Assembly (NCBI RefSeq): GCF_030161395.1
Contig: NZ_BSST01000001.1
Location: 434,001 to 498,000 of the forward strand
Source of the DNA: Thalassotalea insulae
GTDB taxonomy: Bacteria; Pseudomonadota; Gammaproteobacteria; Enterobacterales; Alteromonadaceae
Direction of reading: 5' to 3'
Length of the DNA: 64,000 nt
Part shown: piece after piece, positions 1-8,678 of the stretch
Position numbering within the stretch: the stretch's first letter is position 1
Layout of the letters: every line of letters begins with the position of its first letter
Program-made: the position numbers and the translations under genes
Notes under the pieces: model-generated
Told to the model about the DNA's origin: nothing
The model's input: only the letters and a program-made list of their open reading frames with translations
The model's database searches: none

Positions 1-311
1 GCAGCCACCCGATAAATGATCATGCCCCATAAACTGGCACCAGCATAACCAAAAAAACTAATAACAAAGCTGCTACCGCCACGAGTTGTACAAAGCCCAG
101 CGCCATTAGGGAATAACTGAATGCTGACAATACTGCCACCAGTAGCCAGGGCAGCTAAACCATGACTCATTTCATGAAAGTAGCTTTCAAACCATTTTAG
201 TGGGATAGAAAGATAAGGGATTTGCATAATGAACGCCGCCATAATTAACACTATAGCAAAGCGATATTTTTCACTAAACTTCATAGTCTCGGAAGTTGTA
301 ATATCAGACAT
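1..311 (-). CDS. M50B-like membrane metallopeptidase, partial
   Basis: The reading frame starts with ATG at 311 and runs off the left edge, giving about 103 residues of the N-terminal part. It contains the zinc-peptidase motif HEMSHG near residue 50, after a hydrophobic stretch at about 18-32, and a second hydrophobic stretch rich in Gly and Ser follows (FFGYAGASLWGM). This order (short cytoplasmic tail, membrane segment, HExxH, glycine-rich second segment) is that of peptidase M50B-like membrane proteins, which cleave or bind partners within the bilayer. The substrate is unknown. The C-terminal half, with the expected third metal ligand, is outside the window. Confidence 0.7.
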   Translation of the reverse strand, partial: MSDITTSETMKFSEKYRFAIVLIMAAFIMQIPYLSIPLKWFESYFHEMSHGLAALATGGSIVSIQLFPNGAGLCTTRGGSSFVISFFGYAGASLWGMIIYRVA

Positions 312-344
312 AACTACAATATTGTATCAGCACAACGAAAGCCA

Positions 345-710
345 TTAGGCATATAAATCAACACCAAACGCTTGCTCAATGGTTTCGCGTTTAACTATAT
401 TGTCCACTGATTGATAGGTAGAGACCGCCGTTTGATTTGCCTGAGAGGGTTGATCATAAGAGGTATTTGAACTATTTGACGCCTGATTATTTACCGACAG
501 ATTTTGCTGTTCACGCTCAACGATGGCAATTGCCTGTTCGTCAATATCCAGACGATTAGCTCGTTGCTGCTCAGCACTTTTTTGCGGCGTTTTCTGCTGT
601 TGTTGACGTGCCGTTAATCTGTCATTATTTTCATTGACCCGCACTTGATTATCAACGGCTAAAGAACTCGCTGCTTGTGGCGTAAATGAACTGGCGCTAT
701 TAACTTGCAT
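345..710 (-). CDS. Hypothetical low-complexity protein (121 aa)
   Basis: A 121-residue soluble protein rich in Gln, Asn, Ser and Ala, with a Gln run near residue 36-39. It has no signal peptide or membrane segment. The centre looks disordered, and only the last 20 or so residues (RETIEQAFGVDLYA) look conserved. I recall this tail from uncharacterised Alteromonadales proteins but cannot name a family. It lies 34 bases downstream of the M50-like gene start and 46 bases after tsaB ends, on the same strand, so it may be the last gene of the yoaA-tsaB transcript. No clear ribosome binding site precedes the ATG. No function is assigned. Confidence 0.55.
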   Translation of the reverse strand: MQVNSASSFTPQAASSLAVDNQVRVNENNDRLTARQQQQKTPQKSAEQQRANRLDIDEQAIAIVEREQQNLSVNNQASNSSNTSYDQPSQANQTAVSTYQSVDNIVKRETIEQAFGVDLYA

Positions 711-756
711 ATATTAAATCTATCAAACTTTTACCAAATCACAAAATAATACTGTG

Positions 757-1470
757 TTATTCTCGACCCGGTAACTTTTTCCATGACACAGTATCTCTTA
801 CATACACAGGTTGTGCCAACTCTGCACTAACGGCGTTTCCGTTGTCAAAATCAGCTTCAGCAATAGTGAGCATAGCCTCAGCATGAGGATATAACACCTC
901 AGGACTGGTCTGATTGACCGTCAAACCCGCTAATTTTTCCTGATAAGCATCCCAGCCAGTACCGACACCATAAGGCTTAGTATCATCTGCTAACAGATCA
1001 CGCTCGGTTAAATAATGACGAACTTGCTCAGGGGGTAAAACCGCTTCTTCAACAATAGGTGCCATGATGCCATTTGCGTCTAATCGAAAATAGCCTAAAT
1101 AAACCTCTGACATTCGGGCATCAATTGCGGCAATCACTTCAGTTTGCTGATGCTGCTGATAAGCGACTTGTGCCATCGCCTGTAATGTTGATACGCCAAC
1201 CACAGGTAGATCAGCGGCAAACGCTAATCCCTGTGCCACACCAATACCGATACGTACGCCGGTAAAGCTGCCCGGTCCCTGACCAAACACTAAGCCATCC
1301 AGATCCGTTAACTGGCATCCCGCCTGAGTGAGTAACTTATCCACCATAGGCAATAACACTAAACTATGAGACTGAGGACAAAGCTCAAACTGCTGATATA
1401 ACTGCCCATTAAACATTAACGCCGCGGAACAGGCTTCTGTAGATGCATCGATTGCTAAATAATTTACCAT
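757..1470 (-). CDS. tsaB: tRNA threonylcarbamoyladenosine biosynthesis protein TsaB
   Basis: TsaB (YeaZ) is the ASKHA-fold scaffold that pairs with TsaD and TsaE. The complex transfers threonylcarbamoyl to A37 of ANN-decoding tRNAs in the cytoplasm. The 237-residue product has the expected N-terminus (LAIDASTEACSAAL) and the family signature GQGPGSFTGVRIG at about residues 64-76. Its length is normal for gammaproteobacterial TsaB. It begins 9 bases after the stop of the upstream yoaA-type helicase on the same strand, an arrangement also known in Enterobacteria, so the two are probably co-transcribed. Nothing about it is abnormal. Confidence 0.95.
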   Translation of the reverse strand: MVNYLAIDASTEACSAALMFNGQLYQQFELCPQSHSLVLLPMVDKLLTQAGCQLTDLDGLVFGQGPGSFTGVRIGIGVAQGLAFAADLPVVGVSTLQAMAQVAYQQHQQTEVIAAIDARMSEVYLGYFRLDANGIMAPIVEEAVLPPEQVRHYLTERDLLADDTKPYGVGTGWDAYQEKLAGLTVNQTSPEVLYPHAEAMLTIAEADFDNGNAVSAELAQPVYVRDTVSWKKLPGRE

Positions 1471-1479
1471 AAATTCTTT

Positions 1480-3420
1480 CTATATATGCTGCTCTTGTTC
1501 ACTATGCGCATGAAGTGACGTTAAAAACGTACTCGCGTTATTGATATCTCGACTACGACGCATATCCGGCAGACTTTTTAAAAACATTTGCCCATAAGGG
1601 CGATTCACTAGTCTATCATCGCATATTACCATGACTCCCTGATCGGTAACATCGCGAATTAATCTACCAACACCTTGTTTAAGCGCAATAATGGCCTGCG
1701 GAAGCTGAATTTCACTAAATGGATCTCCGCCCTGGCGGCGAACATCTTCACTACGGGCCTGTAACATAGGATCGTCAGGAGAGGCAAATGGCAGCTTATC
1801 TATGATGACACAGGTTAATTTATCTCCCCGAACATCAACCCCTTCCCAAAAGCTTGCTGTCGCCAATAAGACTGCATCACTGCGCGTAATAAAATCTTCC
1901 AGCAACTTCCCCTTACTCATTTGTCCTTGCACTAATAATGGGTTACTAATTTGTTCAGCTAAAATATCTGCAACCTGATTTAACATCCGATAACTGGTAA
2001 ACAGCATAAAACAGGCGCCATGACTGGCTTCAATTAATGGCTGAGCTAGATCCGCCAATGCTTGCGCCCGCCCTTTTTGATTGGCATCGGGTAAATATCG
2101 AGGCACCACCAATTGCGACTGATTAAGGTAATCAAACGGGCTATCGACTAGTAGCGTTTGTGCATCAGTTAAGCCTAACTGCTCCGTAAAGTGAGTAAAA
2201 CCTTCATTAACAGCAATCGTTGCAGAGGTAAACACCCAGCCAGCATTCGATTGCTGAATAAATTCACTGAACTTATCGGCAACGCTTAATGGTGTTAAAT
2301 GTAATACGACATGTCGACGGGTCGTTTCATACCAAAAACTCATGCCATTTTGTTCAACATTCGCCATAATGTCGTACTTAGCTAAAATTGCCAGCGCTCG
2401 CTCAAAGCAGTTATCAATGGCATCATTACGCGATAAACATAACTTGATCACCTGATATAAAAAATCTAAGTCTGTTTTTATATTACCAAATGCTCTAGCA
2501 ATCGCGGGATGCCGTAATTTTTCTCGCCAGTTGCCCCGTTCAGGGTCATAGTTAAATAATAAACGGAATTCCTGTGCCGTTTTTTGCAATTTTTCAGCCG
2601 CTTTACCAAGCTGTTTAACATCGGTTAAGCTGGTATGAAACAGTTGTAACACATCTGAACATAGATCAAGAATTTGCCGTGAAGAAAACGCTTCACCAAA
2701 ATACTCACTGGCGATATCTGGTATTTGATGCGCTTCATCAAAAACGACTATGTCAGCCTTGGGGATCAATTCACCAAAACCAGTATCTTTTAATGCCATA
2801 TCGGCAAAAAACAAATGATGATTAACCACAACCACATCCGCATCTATCGCTTTTTTACGTGCTTTGACTAGATAACAGTCTTCAATATGTGGACAATCTT
2901 TCGCGAGACAGTTATCCAAGGTACTGGTGACATAAGGAAAAATAGCAGAGTCTTCCGCGACATTGACTAACTCACCTATATCCCCACTATGAGTTGATGT
3001 TGACCAGCTGCTGACATTAACAAAATCGGCCAGCATAGCGGCATCTAATTGGCCGCGCTCCTGACGATATAATTCCAGTCGATATAAACATAAATAATTA
3101 GCACGCCCCTTTAATAAAGCAATTTGGGCATTGGTTGCCATCGCTTTGCGTAATAGAGGAATATCCTTATGAAACAACTGTTCCTGTAAGTTTTTGGTAC
3201 CCGTTGAAACGATCACTTTCTTTTCAGAGAGCAGCGCAGGGATTAAATAAGCAAAAGTTTTCCCAGTACCTGTCCCCGCTTCTACCACTAAAGATGACTG
3301 CTGTTTGATCGCCAATTCAACTTCAAGCGCCATATCCAGTTGTGCTTGTCTTGGTGAATAGCCTGTTAGGACTTTAGCTAGAATACCATGTTGAGAAAAG
3401 GCGTGTTCGACCGGCGACAT
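1480..3420 (-). CDS. yoaA: ATP-dependent DNA helicase, DinG/YoaA family
   Basis: An XPD-like 5'-3' superfamily 2 helicase of 646 residues. The Walker A motif EAGTGTGKT is at 47-55 and the DEAH box (VFDEAHQIPD) at about 228-231. Four cysteines for the iron-sulfur cluster are at 111, 171, 176 and 182, in the usual place between the Walker motifs. The C-terminal helicase half includes the QGVGRLIRD motif VI. YoaA works in DNA-damage tolerance, in E. coli with the clamp-loader subunit HolC. Length and pairing with tsaB favour YoaA over the longer DinG. The start ATG at 3420 opens an 83-base spacer to the preceding gene. Confidence 0.93.
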   Translation of the reverse strand: MSPVEHAFSQHGILAKVLTGYSPRQAQLDMALEVELAIKQQSSLVVEAGTGTGKTFAYLIPALLSEKKVIVSTGTKNLQEQLFHKDIPLLRKAMATNAQIALLKGRANYLCLYRLELYRQERGQLDAAMLADFVNVSSWSTSTHSGDIGELVNVAEDSAIFPYVTSTLDNCLAKDCPHIEDCYLVKARKKAIDADVVVVNHHLFFADMALKDTGFGELIPKADIVVFDEAHQIPDIASEYFGEAFSSRQILDLCSDVLQLFHTSLTDVKQLGKAAEKLQKTAQEFRLLFNYDPERGNWREKLRHPAIARAFGNIKTDLDFLYQVIKLCLSRNDAIDNCFERALAILAKYDIMANVEQNGMSFWYETTRRHVVLHLTPLSVADKFSEFIQQSNAGWVFTSATIAVNEGFTHFTEQLGLTDAQTLLVDSPFDYLNQSQLVVPRYLPDANQKGRAQALADLAQPLIEASHGACFMLFTSYRMLNQVADILAEQISNPLLVQGQMSKGKLLEDFITRSDAVLLATASFWEGVDVRGDKLTCVIIDKLPFASPDDPMLQARSEDVRRQGGDPFSEIQLPQAIIALKQGVGRLIRDVTDQGVMVICDDRLVNRPYGQMFLKSLPDMRRSRDINNASTFLTSLHAHSEQEQHI

Positions 3421-3503
3421 AGGGCTTATTATTAAACGAAGATGGCGCTATTATATAAGCCCGTCGGCAGAAAGAAAGTGATAATTACGGTGTTACCACC
3501 TAA

Positions 3504-4412
3504 TCACTGCACACTGGCTGGCATCAATTTTACCGGCATTTCCCTGACCTTAAGGTTGACGCCATTTTCAATCAGCATCTGATAAAAATCCCCTAAGTTA
3601 CAGTTTTCTACTTGTTGGCATATGATGCCGTACTTCAATATTGCTGGCTTATGACTTTGTAAAGCCGCCCGTTCCAACCAATACAAAGACGATTCTAAAT
3701 CATGGCCATATTCGTCGGTTAAATAAAGCTCTGCTAAACTGACTTGCCCTAGCGAATAACCCAATGTGGCAGATTTTTCAAAATAATAAAAGGCATCTTC
3801 AATACTAGTTTCACTAAGGCTATTAGCCAGATGCGCTCGTCCAGTATAATATTCACGGCGTCCTTGGATAAACTGCATACTTGGCTGGCTTTGATTCACA
3901 GGCCCAACATAGTTACCAAAAAGTTTATTCAGTTTAGGACGTTTCACCAGGTAAATAGCTTCCTTAGCTCGCCACTGCTGCAGTTCTTGAACAGTAAGAT
4001 TAATACGTTCTGGTTGAAAATAATCTTGGTAACGTAATTGTCCAAACCTGACGCTATCTTCTGCCGAATGTTTGTTAGCAAACAATAAATCGCCATAACG
4101 CAAAGTTACGATATCACCGGTAATATCAAAGATTTTAGCAACACGATATTTTTCATTTGGCCGCAAATTATCGGAAATCAAACGAAAATCAAGAAAGTAG
4201 ATATCATTGACCTTTGGCGATGTTAACAGCTGCTCAGTGGCATTTTGTTCTGCATTATATTGCTGATATCTAGCTGTAAGGTACAGCAAAATAAAAACAA
4301 CAACGACAGCCTTTATGAGGTTAGCAACTAAATTTAATGACAACCAAGATTTAATACTTGATTGATTTGACTGTAAGTATTCTACCCTCAATAACTTTTG
4401 AATCAGCATCAT
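3504..4412 (-). CDS. Membrane-anchored Sel1-repeat protein
   Basis: A 302-residue protein with one membrane segment at about 28-47, a middle domain (about 65-170) containing KVNDIYFLDF and KYRVAKIFDITGDIV, and a C-terminal pair of Sel1/TPR-like repeats (about 190-260). Sel1 repeats make protein-protein contacts. The middle domain belongs to no family I can name, but it recurs in the protein at 48437-49510, which is a clear paralogue (KVNDFYYLDY, KYRVAKIVDITAG, the same Sel1 tail). The topology suggests a short cytoplasmic N-terminus and a periplasmic repeat domain. RBS-like GGAGG lies just upstream of the ATG. The role is unknown. Confidence 0.7.
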   Translation of the reverse strand: MMLIQKLLRVEYLQSNQSSIKSWLSLNLVANLIKAVVVVFILLYLTARYQQYNAEQNATEQLLTSPKVNDIYFLDFRLISDNLRPNEKYRVAKIFDITGDIVTLRYGDLLFANKHSAEDSVRFGQLRYQDYFQPERINLTVQELQQWRAKEAIYLVKRPKLNKLFGNYVGPVNQSQPSMQFIQGRREYYTGRAHLANSLSETSIEDAFYYFEKSATLGYSLGQVSLAELYLTDEYGHDLESSLYWLERAALQSHKPAILKYGIICQQVENCNLGDFYQMLIENGVNLKVREMPVKLMPASVQ

Positions 4413-4498
4413 GCCTCCTTTGCTTCTTCTTGTTATATCAGTAGCTTAATTGTTAATCAACATTTAATACTAAAAACTTCGTAATGAATAAATTTTAC

Positions 4499-4825
4499 TT
4501 AAATAAAAATATCTAGGTGTTCTATTTCATCATCGTCATTATCTTTTGCTGGCTGAGGGTGCAAAATATCTTGTTTATGCAAAATGACGTCTTCACTCGC
4601 CTTAACGCCTTCTTCTGTTTGTTGAGGCTTAGTTTGTTGCTGTTTTCCCTTATTTTGCTGATGAGTTTTCTCATCAATAAAATACAACTGGTGATCTTCA
4701 AGATGATTAATATCATCCGTCAACTCGTTAGTTGCCGACTCTTTACGTAACGCCTTAACCCTAAGCTTATCTGGCCTGATCGGGTTTGCTCTTATCTTGG
4801 CTAACGCTGTAGTAAAAATATCCAT
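4499..4825 (-). CDS. Hypothetical charged protein (108 aa)
   Basis: A 108-residue hydrophilic protein, very rich in Gln, Lys, Asp and Glu, without membrane segments, cysteines or a signal peptide. The second half (QQQTKPQQTEEG and the acidic tail DNDDDEIEHLDIFI) looks unstructured. The ATG at 4825 is preceded by AGGTGATTAG, a fair ribosome binding site, which supports it as a real gene. It is transcribed away from the his leader, so the roughly 250 bases between 4826 and 5081 must hold both promoters. No family is recognised. Confidence 0.5.
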   Translation of the reverse strand: MDIFTTALAKIRANPIRPDKLRVKALRKESATNELTDDINHLEDHQLYFIDEKTHQQNKGKQQQTKPQQTEEGVKASEDVILHKQDILHPQPAKDNDDDEIEHLDIFI

Positions 4826-5081
4826 CTAATCACCTGAGACCTTATCAAATTACTTCCTGATGATAACCTTGTATCGGCAAGTGCCAACATTTTATAAGCC
4901 GATAACAAAATGTTTATCTATTAGACGATATTGTCATAAAACAATCACATTTAATACTTGCTACACTAGCAAATTATCAGTAATGTAAATAGTAATTAAG
5001 AAATAACCGACGGAATTACCAATTGCTTCGTCAAGTTATTTTTACATACTTAGCACTGCTAATTGATATATAGAGCAAATT

Positions 5082-5132
5082 ATGACAATAAACCTGACTG
5101 TTATCCATCATCATCACCATCATACGGATTAG
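5082..5132 (+). CDS. hisL: his operon leader peptide
   Basis: A 16-codon reading frame reads MTINLTVIHHHHHHTD and stops at TAG. Six consecutive His codons (5106-5123) make it the sensor of the histidine attenuator: ribosome stalling here when charged tRNA-His is scarce allows read-through into hisG. A possible promoter is TTGCTT at 5023-5028 with CATACT at 5045-5050 (16-base spacer), but it is weak and I am unsure of it. Confidence 0.92.
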   Translation: MTINLTVIHHHHHHTD

Positions 5133-5195
5133 CCACTCAGGTTTGTTCGCTGAGGGGCTATGGACCTTTCAGCGGCGTTTATAAAAGTAGTTTCT
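5131..5195 (+). promoter_or_regulatory. his attenuator pause hairpin and switch region
   Basis: Directly after the His codons, AGCC(5131-5134) and CTCAG(5136-5140) pair with CTGAG(5150-5154) and GGCT(5156-5159) around a 9-base loop, as expected for the pause hairpin. The following bases to 5195 would supply the antiterminator strands that compete with the terminator at 5196-5232. The assignment of the switch strands is inferred from the family design, not computed. Confidence 0.7.
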
Positions 5196-5235
5196 AAAAC
5201 CCCCGAAAGAGTCCACCTCTTTCGGGGGTTTTTCG
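5196..5235 (+). terminator. his attenuator terminator
   Basis: A perfect 16-bp stem (5196-5211 with 5217-5232) encloses the 5-base loop TCCAC. It contains CCCCCGAAAGAG and its complement, ending in a T-rich tract. It lies between hisL and hisG, so it is the regulated terminator of the attenuator rather than an operon end. Confidence 0.93.
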
Positions 5236-5323
5236 CTTTTTAGGGCGAGAGAATTGTATATACAGGAATTTTGAGTAAACACTTTTTTAAACAACAAGAT
5301 TTAACTTTTAATAGGAAAAAAAG

Positions 5324-6223
5324 ATGACGACTGAAACACGCCTACGCATCGCAATGCAAAAATCAGGTCGCTTAAGTGACGATACCCAAGCATTACTTAA
5401 ACGTTGTGGCTTAAAGCTCAATGTTTCGGATCGACGCTTACTCGCTCATGTCGCCAATATGCCAATCGACATAATGCGAGTGCGCAGTTCCGATATTCCA
5501 GGCTTAGTTATGGATGGCGTCTGTGATCTCGGTATTGTTGGTGATAACACCTTAGAAGAAACTGCGTTAGAGCGTGAGTTAATGGGGCAAAAATCACAAT
5601 ACTTTAAAACCACACAGCTGAATTTTGGTGGCTGTCGCTTGTCGATAGCTATGCCAGAAGAGTTTAACTACCAAGGCATAGACAGTTTGAATGGCTTACG
5701 TTTTGCCACTACATATCCACAATTATTGAATCGCTTTGCCAAAGAAAATGGCATTAATATCGAATTTTGTTTGCTTAAAGGTTCGGTAGAAGTCGCACCT
5801 CGTGTTGGTTTAGCCGATGGAATCTGTGATCTGGTTTCTACCGGTGCCACACTTGAAGCCAATGGTTTAGTGGAAGTTGAAGAAATTTTCCGTTCAAAAG
5901 CCTCACTGATCCAAACAGCAACACCACTTAATAGTGAAAAACAAAGTATCTTAGATACGTTATTGCCGCGTATTCAGGGAGTAATGAAAGCGAAAGAAAG
6001 CAAATACATTATGCTACACGCGCCAAAAGATAAGATCTCAGAAGTGTGCGCCCTAATGCCAGGTTCGGAAACCCCCACTATTTTACCTCTTGCAGGTCGT
6101 GATGATTTAGTGGCAGTACACGTAGTAGCTACTGAAACTTTTTTCTGGGAAACCATGGAAAAACTTAATGCACTAGGTTGTAACTCTATCTTAGTGATGC
6201 CAATAGAAAAAATGATGGGTTAA
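5324..6223 (+). CDS. hisG: ATP phosphoribosyltransferase, long form
   Basis: HisG catalyses the first committed step of histidine synthesis, joining ATP and PRPP to phosphoribosyl-ATP. The 299-residue length and the C-terminal ACT-like HisG_C domain (about 225-299) mark the long, hexameric form that is feedback-inhibited by histidine and needs no HisZ. The PRPP-binding stretch DLVSTGATL is at 169-177. The N-terminus (RLRIAMQKSGRLSDD) matches the enterobacterial family. AGGAAAA precedes the ATG. It is the first structural gene after the attenuator. Confidence 0.97.
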   Translation: MTTETRLRIAMQKSGRLSDDTQALLKRCGLKLNVSDRRLLAHVANMPIDIMRVRSSDIPGLVMDGVCDLGIVGDNTLEETALERELMGQKSQYFKTTQLNFGGCRLSIAMPEEFNYQGIDSLNGLRFATTYPQLLNRFAKENGINIEFCLLKGSVEVAPRVGLADGICDLVSTGATLEANGLVEVEEIFRSKASLIQTATPLNSEKQSILDTLLPRIQGVMKAKESKYIMLHAPKDKISEVCALMPGSETPTILPLAGRDDLVAVHVVATETFFWETMEKLNALGCNSILVMPIEKMMG

Positions 6224-6233
6224 TAGTAGAGCT

Positions 6234-7559
6234 ATGAAGATCAGAACAATTAACTGGGCAGCATTATCGCCACAGGAACAAATAAACGCCTTAGCACGAC
6301 CAGCGATTGCCGAAAGTGAACTGCTGGCGACCCAAGTAGGTAATATTCTTAATACCGTCAGACAAAAAGGCGATAGTGCGCTGTTTGATTTAACTGAGCG
6401 CTTTGATGGCTGTGATCTGAAAAGCCTGAGAGTCACTAATGAACAAATCGCCGTAGCTAAAGCGTCATTAAGTCAAGCAAGACTTGATGCAATCAATGCT
6501 GCCTATCAGCAAATTAAGCGTTTCCATCAAGCACAAAAACCTGAAGATATCACAGTCGAAACTTCACCTGGTGTAGTTTGTACCTTAAAAACTGAAGCAA
6601 TAGAAAGTGTCGGTTTATACATCCCTGCCGGTAGTGCACCTTTGCCTTCAACGGTCTTAATGCTTGGCGTTCCAGCACAGCTTGCAGAGTGTCAGCGGGT
6701 GGTGTTAGTCAGCCCTCCCGATAAAAGCGGTAACTTAGCTCCTGAAGTATTAGCTGCAGCAGATTTATGTGGCATTAACGAAATTTATGCCATTGGCGGC
6801 GCTCAGGCTTGTGCAGCACTTGCTTTTGGTACTGAAACGATAGCGGCAGTTAATAAAATATTTGGCCCGGGTAATAAGTATGTGACCGAAGCGAAGAAAC
6901 AGTTGGCGCAGCAAGTACCTGGCTTTGCTATCGATATGCCAGCCGGCCCTTCAGAGGTATTAGTGATCGCTGATGCTAATGCCAACGCTAGCTTTGTTGC
7001 TGCTGATTTACTCTCTCAGGCAGAGCACGGTCCGGACAGTCAAGTGATCTTGTTATCTGACAGTAAATCGTTAATCGACGCAGTTTATAATGAGTTGGCA
7101 ACACAAATCACAACGCTGTCACGCCAAGTAATAGCCGAGCAAGCATTAATCCAGAGCCGCTTGATCTTAACAGAAGATTTATCACAAGCCGTTACTATTT
7201 CTAATAGTTACGGTCCTGAACATTTAATTGTTCAAACAGAAAATGCCCAAAGCTTACTGCAAAATCTACGCAACGCCGGCTCTATTTTTGTCGGTGCCTA
7301 TACGCCGGAATCGGCCGGAGATTACGCCAGTGGCACCAACCACGTATTGCCGACTTATGGTTACTCTAAAGTGATTTCCAGTCTATCGTTAGCTGACTTC
7401 TCACGTCGCTATACCGTACAACACATTACCAAACAAGGCCTAGCGAATATTGCTCCTTGTATTATTGAACTGACCGATGCCGAAGGACTTGATGGGCATA
7501 AACGGGCGGTTACGATTCGCCTGTCTGATGAGCAAGGGGAGAATTCTCGATGTCAGTAG
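6234..7559 (+). CDS. hisD: Histidinol dehydrogenase
   Basis: HisD oxidises L-histidinol to histidine in two NAD-dependent steps, the last of the pathway, using a zinc ion. At 441 residues it is close to the usual length. The signature runs through GPGNKYVTEAKK (211-222), DMPAGPSEVLVIAD (234-247) and SQAEHGPDSQ (261-270), with Gln262 and His265 as metal ligands by family position. The further ligands Asp and His lie in the C-terminal third (GDYASG and GLDGHKRAV). It follows hisG by 10 bases and overlaps hisC by 10. Confidence 0.97.
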   Translation: MKIRTINWAALSPQEQINALARPAIAESELLATQVGNILNTVRQKGDSALFDLTERFDGCDLKSLRVTNEQIAVAKASLSQARLDAINAAYQQIKRFHQAQKPEDITVETSPGVVCTLKTEAIESVGLYIPAGSAPLPSTVLMLGVPAQLAECQRVVLVSPPDKSGNLAPEVLAAADLCGINEIYAIGGAQACAALAFGTETIAAVNKIFGPGNKYVTEAKKQLAQQVPGFAIDMPAGPSEVLVIADANANASFVAADLLSQAEHGPDSQVILLSDSKSLIDAVYNELATQITTLSRQVIAEQALIQSRLILTEDLSQAVTISNSYGPEHLIVQTENAQSLLQNLRNAGSIFVGAYTPESAGDYASGTNHVLPTYGYSKVISSLSLADFSRRYTVQHITKQGLANIAPCIIELTDAEGLDGHKRAVTIRLSDEQGENSRCQ

Positions 7560-8677
7560 CCAAGCAACTTGCACGAAAAGAATTAATTGATATGGTGCCC
7601 TATCAATCGGCACGCAGATTATACTCTGGTGGTAATGAGGTTAAGCAAAAAATCTGGCTCAATGCTAATGAAGCGTCTGGCCAAGGTATTTATCAACTTA
7701 ATAGTGATTGCATTAATCGCTACCCAGACTTTCAACCGGAAAATTTAATCTCCGCCTATAGTGAATATAGCAAGCTGGCACGAGAAAATATTCTTGCCAC
7801 CCGCGGCGCCGACGAAGGTATCGAATTATTAATTCGTACTTTTTGTACCGCCTATCAAGATAATATTCTGATCTGTCCGCCAACTTACGGCATGTATAGC
7901 ATCAGTGCAGAAAATCACGGTGCCGGTATTATCAAGGTGCCGTTAACTGAAGATTGCCAGCTCGATTTAGACGCAATGGCACAACAAGTAGGCAAAGCGA
8001 AACTGGTATTTTTATGTTCCCCAGGTAATCCAACAGGCAACTTGCTATCTGCTTCATCGATAAAGGCGACGCTGGATATGTTCAGTGATAGTGCAGTGGT
8101 AGTCGTAGATGAAGCCTATATTGAATTCAGCCCAGAACAATCAGTCGCCAGCTGGCTTGCACAGTATCCACAATTAGTCGTTTTACGTACTTTATCTAAA
8201 GCATTTGCACTCGCAGGGTTGCGTTGTGGATTTACTCTAGCAAACGCTGACATTATTACGATGTTAAGTAAAGTGATCGCTCCCTACCCTATTGCTTTAC
8301 CGGTAGCGGAAATAGCTAGTAGCAACTTGGCTGCATCTGGCGTACAGCAAATGAACACCCGGGTTCAGCAAAGCAATTTTTTACGCCAGCAATTAGCAGA
8401 TTGGCTGGAAAATCAAGACTGGTGCACTAAGGTATTTGCCAGTGACGCCAATTTTATCTTGTTTCAAACATCATCTACTGATGAAAAACACTTTATTTTT
8501 AATTCATTAGTGGCACAAGACATTTTAATTCGCGACCAATCGGCGCAGTTAAACCTGACCAACTGCCTACGGATCAGCATTGGCAGTGATGATGAATTAT
8601 TAAAGCTTAAACAAACAATTACCATGGCATTTGCTAATCGCAAAAACACGCAAAATATTTTACAGAATGAGAACTAA
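7550..8677 (+). CDS. hisC: Histidinol-phosphate aminotransferase
   Basis: A PLP-dependent fold-type I aminotransferase of 375 residues. It transfers an amino group from glutamate to imidazole acetol phosphate. Visible motifs are CSPGNPTGN (156-164), VVDEAYIEF (186-193, with the PLP-contacting Asp) and RTLSKAFALAG, with the Schiff-base lysine at 217. The N-terminal YQSARRLYSGG is typical of the gammaproteobacterial HisC. The start overlaps the end of hisD by 10 bases, so translational coupling is likely. Confidence 0.96.
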   Translation: MSVAKQLARKELIDMVPYQSARRLYSGGNEVKQKIWLNANEASGQGIYQLNSDCINRYPDFQPENLISAYSEYSKLARENILATRGADEGIELLIRTFCTAYQDNILICPPTYGMYSISAENHGAGIIKVPLTEDCQLDLDAMAQQVGKAKLVFLCSPGNPTGNLLSASSIKATLDMFSDSAVVVVDEAYIEFSPEQSVASWLAQYPQLVVLRTLSKAFALAGLRCGFTLANADIITMLSKVIAPYPIALPVAEIASSNLAASGVQQMNTRVQQSNFLRQQLADWLENQDWCTKVFASDANFILFQTSSTDEKHFIFNSLVAQDILIRDQSAQLNLTNCLRISIGSDDELLKLKQTITMAFANRKNTQNILQNEN

Positions 8678-8678
8678 T

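Noticed and set aside
4517..4750. Plus-strand frame opposite the 108-residue hypothetical gene
   Set aside because: It lacks a ribosome binding site, its composition reflects the complement of a Gln/Lys-rich gene, and the minus-strand frame has a better start site.
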